A stretch of 64,000 nt of DNA from Leptolyngbyaceae cyanobacterium RM1_1_2 (GTDB lineage Bacteria; Cyanobacteriota; Cyanobacteriia; Phormidesmidales; Phormidesmidaceae), in assembly GCA_012032345.1 (NCBI GenBank), contig JAAUQI010000011.1, forward strand, positions 1-64,000. The letters are read 5' to 3'. A program made the translations under genes and the position numbers. The notes beneath the pieces are model-generated. The model was not told where the DNA came from and did not search any database. It saw only the letters and a program-made list of their open reading frames with translations. This document shows positions 58,352-64,000 of this stretch, in pieces (the first letter of the stretch is position 1; each line of letters opens with the position of its first letter).

Positions 58352-59638
58352 ATGAGCAACCTATCGAGTTCAGTTAGCGATACTACATCCGCTGCGATTG
58401 AGCCGCCCCTCAACCGCTTCTACCGCACTGTTTGGCGCTGGCATTTTTACGCTGGACTGTTTGTGATTCCTTTCATGCTCATCCTGGCGATTACGGGTAG
58501 CATTTATCTTTTCAAACCCCAGCTAGATGCTGTCATGTATCGCCCCCTAATGGTTGTACAACCCACAGTCGTGATGCTGCCTTACGTCCAGCAGCTAACG
58601 GCGGTTCAGCAAGCCTATCGAGATGCACTCGTAACCAAATTTACGCCAAACGTGGCTCCCGAGCGTAGTGCAGAAGTGACTTTGACCACGCCAGATGGGC
58701 AAAATCTAACGGTCTTTGTCAATCCCTACACTGGGCAAGTGTTGGGCGATCGCAACGAAGATCATAACTTTCAAGCCCAAATCCGAGAAATACATGGCGA
58801 GTTGCTAATGGGCAGACTGGGAGACACTTTGGTTGAACTGGCTGCTTGTTGGGGCCTGGTATTGCTCATAACTGGCCTGTATCTGTGGCTGCCACGGCGC
58901 AATGGCTTCTCGGTTTGGGGAACCTTATTGCCGCGATTGGGAAGCAAGAGCAGGCGAGTATTTTGGCGAGATTTGCACGCTGTTTCTGGTTTCTACGGTG
59001 CGTTGCTGATAGGCTTTTTGATTTTGACCGGATTGCCCTGGTCTGGCTTTTGGGGGGAGACATTTGCCCAGGTCTGGAATCGGTTCCCGGCCCAAATGTT
59101 TGATAACTACCCCCAGTCAACTATCTTAACGGGAGCACTGAATCAGAAAGGTACGCAAACAGTGCCCTGGGCTGTCGAGCAGCTGCCTATGCCAAAATCT
59201 GAGCCAGGACATCAGCATGGTGAAAAGGCAGAATTGCCAAACAGCTCACATGCAGAGCGTTCTGCTACAGCGGTAAACCTGGATGAAGTCATTGCTGTGG
59301 CACAGAGCAACGCTGCGCCTGCTGGATTTAGCGTCAGTTTTCCTACAGATGAAACTGGAGTCTACACGGTTTCTGCATTTCCAGACGATCCAACCCAAGA
59401 AATGACCTTACACATCGACCAGTACAGCAGTCAGGTACTAACCGATATCCGGTGGCATGACTATGGATTGGTGCCCAAAGCCGTCGAGATGGGGATAGCC
59501 GTTCACATGGGTAAGTATTTTGGATTACCCAATCAGCTTTTGATGCTGTTTGCCTGTTTGATTCTAGTTCTGCTGTGTGTAAGTGGTCTGGTGATGTGGT
59601 GGCGGCGGCGTCCGTCCAAACGTCTGGGCGCGCCTTGA
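58352..59638 (+). CDS. PepSY-domain membrane protein, iron-uptake type (PiuB-like)
   Basis: 429 residues from ATG 58352. Helix 1 (FVIPFMLILAITGSIYLF, about 25-45) and conserved HFYAGLF are the PepSY-associated TM signature; further helices occur at about 165-185, 215-235 and 395-420. PepSY domains lie between them. A His-rich loop, GHQHGEKAELP, may bind metal. These proteins are associated with siderophore or iron uptake in many bacteria. The ORF ends with RRPSKRLGAP; family members usually continue past this point, and the next small frame supplies the continuation. Confidence 0.8.
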   Translation: MSNLSSSVSDTTSAAIEPPLNRFYRTVWRWHFYAGLFVIPFMLILAITGSIYLFKPQLDAVMYRPLMVVQPTVVMLPYVQQLTAVQQAYRDALVTKFTPNVAPERSAEVTLTTPDGQNLTVFVNPYTGQVLGDRNEDHNFQAQIREIHGELLMGRLGDTLVELAACWGLVLLITGLYLWLPRRNGFSVWGTLLPRLGSKSRRVFWRDLHAVSGFYGALLIGFLILTGLPWSGFWGETFAQVWNRFPAQMFDNYPQSTILTGALNQKGTQTVPWAVEQLPMPKSEPGHQHGEKAELPNSSHAERSATAVNLDEVIAVAQSNAAPAGFSVSFPTDETGVYTVSAFPDDPTQEMTLHIDQYSSQVLTDIRWHDYGLVPKAVEMGIAVHMGKYFGLPNQLLMLFACLILVLLCVSGLVMWWRRRPSKRLGAP

Positions 59639-59793
59639 TGCCTGCTTATGCGCAGCAGTGGCGGGTTCCAACTGCGATTGTTGCAGTCTTAGGAATTATC
59701 TTTCCGTTGGTGGGCGTATCCTTGGTGGCGGTATTGTTACTTGATTACTTTGTCATTTCTCGGATTCCACCGCTCCGACGAATTTTGAACTAA
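59638..59793 (+). CDS. Probable C-terminal helix of the PepSY protein (separate frame)
   Basis: 51 residues, one hydrophobic segment: IVAVLGIIFPLVGVSLVAVL followed by DYFVISRIPPLRR. In PiuB-like proteins this FPLVG-S-LLD segment is fused to the preceding RRP-x-x-RLGAP motif. ATG 59638 overlaps the upstream TGA (ATGA-like), so either it is a coupled small protein or one base is missing near 59634-59639, which would give RLGAPLMPAYAQQ. I favour one protein. Confidence 0.55.
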   Translation: MPAYAQQWRVPTAIVAVLGIIFPLVGVSLVAVLLLDYFVISRIPPLRRILN

Positions 59794-60011
59794 AGCAATA
59801 GTCTTCATGAAGGGATTTTGTACCTCTTTCTGGGTTTTGGTCGGGAATCTCTGGAGTTTTCAGTGGGCAGGCTGTTAATCTTGCCCTTGCCCAAAATGCA
59901 TTTTCAGTCAAAATTAGCACAGACTAGTTACCTGACTGGGGATAGAAACTTTATTAAACCCATGCCAGGCAGTTGCTTGAGAAACATGTGCCTGGAGATT
60001 TATTGTGCCCT

Positions 60012-60869
60012 ATGACAAAGCTTGGTAAGGCAGTGCAGTCCTATCTGCTGGTGACACCGCAAACGCTGGTATTTCTGCTGTTTTTGCTATTTCCAATTGT
60101 GATGATCGCCGTTGTTAGCTTTTGGCAGTTCAATGGCTATGCAATGGTGCCTGCTTTTTCGTTTGAAAACTACCTGAATGTCTTTCAGTCAGAGGTAACG
60201 CTCAAAACCTACCTAAATACGTTTAAGTTTGTGGCTTTGGTGTGGCTGTTTACGCTGCTGATTGGCTACCCGGTCGCCTACTTTCTCTCGTTTTATGTGG
60301 AAGAGCTGCGCTGGCAGGTGATTTTATTTTTGGTCTGCACGATTCCGTTTTGGACATCTAATATTATCCGCATGATTTCCTGGGTGCCTCTGCTGGGCAA
60401 AGGGGGCCTAGTCAACCAGCTTTTGCTACAGCTAAATCTAATTCAGCAGCCGCTGGAGTTTTTGCTCTACTCAGACTTTGCGGTGGTGTTGGGTATGGTA
60501 CATCTCTACATAATTTTTATGATTGCGCCCATTTTTAACAGCCTGATGCGAATCGATCGCACCTTGATTACGGCGGCTGAAGATATGGGGGCTTCGGGTC
60601 TGCAAATCTTTCAAGAAGTTATTTTGCCGCTGTCTGCCCCCGGCATTGCCATTGGCTCTATTTTTGTCGTCACGCTGGTGATGGGAGAGTTTGTCACCGT
60701 GCGTCTAATGGGAGGTGGTCAAGCTGCTTCTGTAGGCAAGCTAATTCAAACTCAGATCGGCAGCTTACAATATCCCCTGGCAGCCGCTAACGCTATTTTG
60801 CTGCTGGTGGTGACGCTGATGCTGGTGGTTTCGATTTTGCGCGTGGTAGATATTCGCAAAGAGCTGTAG
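60012..60869 (+). CDS. ABC transporter permease, PotB-like
   Basis: 285 residues from ATG 60012. Six helices, with the EAA loop DMGASGLQIFQEVILPLSAPG. PotB/spermidine-putrescine type (also PotH). The start MTKLGKAVQSYLL is preferred to the upstream frame at 59973. Forms a permease pair with the next gene, 48 bases downstream. The binding protein and ATPase are not in the window, so the substrate is not settled. Confidence 0.87.
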   Translation: MTKLGKAVQSYLLVTPQTLVFLLFLLFPIVMIAVVSFWQFNGYAMVPAFSFENYLNVFQSEVTLKTYLNTFKFVALVWLFTLLIGYPVAYFLSFYVEELRWQVILFLVCTIPFWTSNIIRMISWVPLLGKGGLVNQLLLQLNLIQQPLEFLLYSDFAVVLGMVHLYIIFMIAPIFNSLMRIDRTLITAAEDMGASGLQIFQEVILPLSAPGIAIGSIFVVTLVMGEFVTVRLMGGGQAASVGKLIQTQIGSLQYPLAAANAILLLVVTLMLVVSILRVVDIRKEL

Positions 60870-60917
60870 AAATACTCTCTCTGTACCCATAGACAAAAAG
60901 ATTAGAGGTTTTAAGCA

Positions 60918-61730
60918 ATGCGCCGTCAGCGATCGCCTGTTTTTTATAGTCTTGCCGCTTTTTTTGGCCTGTTTGTGCTGTTCCTGTACGGCCCCATGAT
61001 CACAATTTTTATGCTGTCCCTACAGGGGCCTGACGGGGCTTTAACATTCCCGGTTAGAAGTTTTGGCTTTTACTGGCTGGGTCAGGTTTTTCAAGAGCAG
61101 CGCGTCGGCAACTTTATTGAGCCGTTTCAGCGATCGCTGCTGCTAGGAGCCTTGGTCATGGTGCTGTCGGTAGGCTGTGCGGTGATGGCGAGTCTTGCCT
61201 TTCGACGGCGATTCAAAGGCTCAATTCTAATCTTTTATCTGACGATTTCCAGCCTGATTGTCCCTAGCATTTTGATTTCCCTGGGGATTGGCGTTGTCTT
61301 TCAGGTTTTGGGGGTACAAACCAACTGGTTTACGTCAGGGCTGGGAGCGCACCTGACCTGGGCGCTGCCGATCGCATTTTTGATTATGATTGGCGTCTTC
61401 AACCGCTTCAACCCGGCTTACGAAGAGGCAGCCAGAGACTTGGGGGCTAGCGGCTTTGCTACTTTTGGGCAGATTGTTTTACCGTTAATTGCCCCTAGCG
61501 TCGTGGGGGTAGGGCTGCTGTGTTTTACCCTGTCCTACGACGAGTTCACCCGAACTTCGCTGATCTCAGGGCAGTACAACACGCTGCCGCTGGAAATTTT
61601 CGGCATGACCACAAATGTCACTTCACCCGCACTCTATGCGGTAGGAACGCTAACGACACTTTTTTCCTTCTCAATTATATTAATTGCCTTCATTGCCTAT
61701 AGCCTCTATTCCCGTCGTCAGCGACAATAG
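60918..61730 (+). CDS. ABC transporter permease, PotC-like
   Basis: 270 residues with about six helices. The EAA loop reads EEAARDLGASGFATFGQIVLP. Typical second permease of a polyamine-type importer (PotC/PotI). It starts 48 bases after its partner and lies 24 bases before the DUF3598 gene, so the three may be one transcription unit. Confidence 0.87.
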   Translation: MRRQRSPVFYSLAAFFGLFVLFLYGPMITIFMLSLQGPDGALTFPVRSFGFYWLGQVFQEQRVGNFIEPFQRSLLLGALVMVLSVGCAVMASLAFRRRFKGSILIFYLTISSLIVPSILISLGIGVVFQVLGVQTNWFTSGLGAHLTWALPIAFLIMIGVFNRFNPAYEEAARDLGASGFATFGQIVLPLIAPSVVGVGLLCFTLSYDEFTRTSLISGQYNTLPLEIFGMTTNVTSPALYAVGTLTTLFSFSIILIAFIAYSLYSRRQRQ

Positions 61731-61754
61731 AACTGCAATACAGCAGATCTGTTT

Positions 61755-62573
61755 ATGACAGCGCAGTGGGAAAGACTATTTCAGAACGAAGGTATTTGGC
61801 AGGGTTCATTTACGCGACTTTCACCAGCAGGTGACGTTCTTGAAGATATTCCCAGCATTGTATCTCTGGAGGCGCTCAATCAAGGCGAAACTATGCGCCA
61901 AATCGTGCGCAAGCTGCCGGTTAACCAAGACCCGGAAGAACAGGTTTACGAGTATCGCTCCTTGGGCAAAGGCGTTTTGTTTTTTGAAAACGGAGCCTTT
62001 TCTCAAGGCTCTATTCAGTGGGGGCCTTTTTCTGAGTTTGGCGCTGAACTGGGCTTGATTTGGGGCGATCGCCGCTTACGACTGGTGCAAATTTTCGGCA
62101 AAGACAATCAGCTGGCCCAGCTTACCCTGATTCGAGAAGCCCGAGCGAATTCAAATGCGCCCGAGCGACCTCCCCTAACCGTTGCAGATCTTTTGGGCAC
62201 CTGGCAGGGCGAAGCCATTACGCTCTACCCAGACCTGCGCCCTGATGATACCTACGAAACCCGTTTAATCATTGAACAGAGCGATCGCAACCAGCTTACC
62301 CAAACGTTGCAGATGGGCAAAAGGCCCCAAATAGTTCAGTCTACAGGCTGTGTCCAAGGCTCACAGATTCAGTTTGAGCCGAGTACTCAGGTCTTGTGTC
62401 TACCTGATGGGGCTACGGCTACGGGGCCAACTTCTATTTCCACTAACACACCCCTGTTTTTAGAAGTCGGCTGGCTGCTCGAACCCGGCCTGCGCCAGCG
62501 GATGATTCGTTATTACGATGAAAGGGGAGCCTGGAGCAGCCTGACGCTGGTTACAGAACGGCGAGATGGGTAG
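61755..62573 (+). CDS. DUF3598 family protein
   Basis: 272 residues. WERLFQNEGIWQGSFTRLSP at the start and LLGTWQGEAITLYPDLRP (about 150) give the repeated WxG pattern of the DUF3598 lipocalin-like beta-barrel, a cyanobacterial and plastid family. The end (LEVGWLLEPGLRQRMIRYYD) is typical. It may bind a hydrophobic ligand; function unestablished. It starts 24 bases after the PotC-like gene. Confidence 0.8.
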   Translation: MTAQWERLFQNEGIWQGSFTRLSPAGDVLEDIPSIVSLEALNQGETMRQIVRKLPVNQDPEEQVYEYRSLGKGVLFFENGAFSQGSIQWGPFSEFGAELGLIWGDRRLRLVQIFGKDNQLAQLTLIREARANSNAPERPPLTVADLLGTWQGEAITLYPDLRPDDTYETRLIIEQSDRNQLTQTLQMGKRPQIVQSTGCVQGSQIQFEPSTQVLCLPDGATATGPTSISTNTPLFLEVGWLLEPGLRQRMIRYYDERGAWSSLTLVTERRDG

Positions 62574-62652
62574 CGAGTTTATCGGGATCTCCCTAAAAAA
62601 CGCTGCACCCTCCCGGCAAAGAATTTTTGTCGGAAAACGGGTCGTTGCCCTC

Positions 62653-62907
62653 CTAATAGCGTTCGACGCTGGAACTAAAGACAGGTTCTACCCGAATGCC
62701 AATAATTTTAGAAGGGCGAACCACCATATACTCTCCCGGATTAACCTTGGGCACGGGGACGCTGATGAAGTCGTCAGAGTGGGCTTTGGGCATCAGTTCG
62801 CCGCTGTACCACTTCTGAAATTCTTGAACCGTTGTAAAGCGCACCTCTTCGCGGTGTCCGCCTTCCATAAGCATATGAATAATATATTCGCTGGGTGTTC
62901 TTGGCAT
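62653..62907 (-). CDS. Conserved cyanobacterial hypothetical protein
   Basis: 84 residues. EVRFTTVQEFQKWYSGEL, NPGEYMVVRPSKIIGIRVEP and the C-terminus VFSSSVERY recur in a small family confined to cyanobacteria in my memory. The sequence is soluble with mixed alpha/beta character. No function known. A 116-codon frame on the opposite strand is a shadow. Confidence 0.7.
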   Translation of the reverse strand: MPRTPSEYIIHMLMEGGHREEVRFTTVQEFQKWYSGELMPKAHSDDFISVPVPKVNPGEYMVVRPSKIIGIRVEPVFSSSVERY

Positions 62908-63193
62908 ATCCAGTAGCTGCGTTGAATTTCACAGTCCCCATTATGGGCTGGTGTGACTAAAAATTCCATTTAATCAGACGCTATTAGGCTGAATTCCATC
63001 GCTGGATAACCTTTCTTAAGCTGCTATAGCAGTCCTGAGTCATCTGTAGGGAGAGAGTGGGCAACGGCTCTTCCTAGAGAAAAGTCCTTTCACAGTCTTC
63101 ATCAGATCTCTACAGCTTTGCTAAACAACAGTAGAAAATCTTTAGATCTCAGATGACTCCGTCAGAACTCGATATGGTTTTTAGTGGAAAGCT

Positions 63194-63724
63194 ATGCGCC
63201 AAAAAGCTATGTTGCGTCAGTCCTCTCGATTTCTAATGCCCCTGCTAACGCCCCTGTGTCTGGCAGTGGTTCTGTTCCTCTCGTCCTGCAGTGCGCCTGA
63301 GACAGGGTCTCGCTGGGAAGAAACACCCACTCAGCCAGCCACAACTGTGTCGTCAGATGAGATTTTGCCGGGTAGCCAGTTCAATCAGTTTTTTCCCCCA
63401 GACGGAAACGGATATGAGCGAGTCTACAGCCAGGAAAAATCTGGATTTGCAGAAGCCAAGCTTAAGCAAAACGGAACTGATTTAGCCATGCTGGCAGTTT
63501 CAGATACCGCTGCCAATCCCCCGGCTGTGACCAAATACGAAAGCAGCAATCGCACAATTGCCGGATATCCGGCTGTGGTTTTAGGAGATACAGCCTCCAG
63601 CATCCTAGTGGGCGATCGCATTCAGGTAAAAGTGCTCTCTAGAGACAGTTCGTTTACGGCTACTGATAGAGAAGCCTGGATTCAAAAGTTTGATCTAGCC
63701 GGGTTAGAGCGCCTAGTAAAATAA
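63194..63724 (+). CDS. Lipoprotein, conserved hypothetical
   Basis: 176 residues. The N-terminal helix (about 12-30) ends at the lipobox LSSCSAP, so the mature protein is lipid-anchored. The body (RVYSQEKSGFAEAKLKQNGT, SNRTIAGYPAVVLGDTASSI, LVGDRIQVKVLSRD) resembles cyanobacterial periplasmic proteins of unknown role. ATG 63194 fits a normal signal; ATG 63209 is also possible. The following gene begins 15 bases later. Confidence 0.65.
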   Translation: MRQKAMLRQSSRFLMPLLTPLCLAVVLFLSSCSAPETGSRWEETPTQPATTVSSDEILPGSQFNQFFPPDGNGYERVYSQEKSGFAEAKLKQNGTDLAMLAVSDTAANPPAVTKYESSNRTIAGYPAVVLGDTASSILVGDRIQVKVLSRDSSFTATDREAWIQKFDLAGLERLVK

Positions 63725-63739
63725 TCAGGACACAGGACT

Positions 63740-64000
63740 GTGAGCAAATCAATTTACGAACTCGTGGACGAACTGCCAGAGCGCAACATGACGGTCTATG
63801 CGCTGCGATCGCTCGATTTTGCCCTGCCGGGTGAGTGGGACAATGTCATTGGGTTTGAAAATACCATTGGCAAAGTCACCGGAGAAACCAACGAAGCGCT
63901 GATTCAGCAGATTGGAGAGCGCGCCATTCAGCTTTTTAATGATAAGTCCCAGGGCTACCAGCGGGCGCTATGGCTCTACCAGACCATTGACAAAACTGGG
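63740..64000 (+). CDS. Conserved cyanobacterial hypothetical protein, partial (runs off the window)
   Basis: GTG start then 87 codons to the window end without a stop. KSIYELVDELPERNMTVYAL and FALPGEWDNVIGFENTIGKV, then NDKSQGYQRALWLYQTID, resemble a cyanobacterial family of unknown function. GGAC lies 6 bases before the start and the gap to the lipoprotein gene is 15 bases, so the two are probably co-transcribed. Confidence 0.6.
   Translation, partial: MSKSIYELVDELPERNMTVYALRSLDFALPGEWDNVIGFENTIGKVTGETNEALIQQIGERAIQLFNDKSQGYQRALWLYQTIDKTG

Noticed and set aside
59818-60015. 65-codon frame before the PotB-like gene
   Set aside because: Overlaps the start of the permease gene and lacks protein-like features; the spacing suits a leader region.

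Overview
The window comes from a cyanobacterial chromosome. It carries photosystem I psaD, the RpaB regulator, plastid-specific ribosomal protein PSRP-3 (Ycf65), the ATP synthase beta-epsilon pair, a PEP-CTERM protein and Uma2-family genes, and it is studded with the cyanobacterial HIP1 octamer GCGATCGC. I cannot name the genus with confidence. Layout, left to right: 0-6.5 kb has a broken membrane-anchored gene, a very large hybrid histidine kinase with CBS and cyanobacteriochrome-like GAF domains, and a RecQ helicase. 6.5-18.7 kb has an O-methyltransferase, an SRPBCC protein, a tandem pair of tiny membrane proteins, a YihY/BrkB membrane protein, CobM, a second hybrid kinase, a caspase-like protease followed by an SH3 protein, and a nucleotide-sugar epimerase. 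19-27.8 kb is core metabolism: psaD, trpE, a rhodanese, radA, rpaB-plsX-fabH and a lone peptide-type ABC permease. 27.9-36.9 kb has a Uma2 gene, a substrate-binding protein and a three-gene phosphorelay cluster (multi-domain response regulator, hybrid kinase, CheY-like regulator). 37-41.8 kb holds a MoaD-like protein and thrC, then an accessory stretch with an unrecognised protein, two Uma2 genes (one truncated at a dispersed repeat) and a decayed HepT/DUF86 toxin remnant. 41.8-44 kb is groES-groEL behind a perfect CIRCE operator. 44-50 kb holds surface and secreted proteins: PEP-CTERM protein, two-partner-secretion exoprotein and an exported TPR-CHAT protease. 50-56.3 kb is atpD-atpC, psrp-3, a HAD hydrolase, a methyltransferase and metG. 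56.3-58.2 kb is an AT-rich islet with a sulfotransferase-like gene, bracketed by a 35-bp direct repeat of the metG 3' end. 58.3-64 kb has a PepSY membrane protein, a PotB/PotC-like permease pair, a DUF3598 protein and small conserved cyanobacterial proteins. The most important global observation is that at least seven genes, including trpE and atpC, are broken by what looks like loss of exactly one base. Five of these breaks sit against a CGATCG (HIP1 core) where a GG/CC doublet reads as a single base. This points to systematic base-calling error at a methylated motif rather than real gene decay, so the affected genes should be read as intact. The most interesting biology is the metG-associated islet, the candidate bilin-binding kinase, the TpsA-CHAT operon, the possible injection-system cargo protein at 39.2 kb, the Uma2/HepT scar, and an intrinsic terminator placed between atpD and atpC. 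No rRNA, tRNA, CRISPR array or transposase was recognised.
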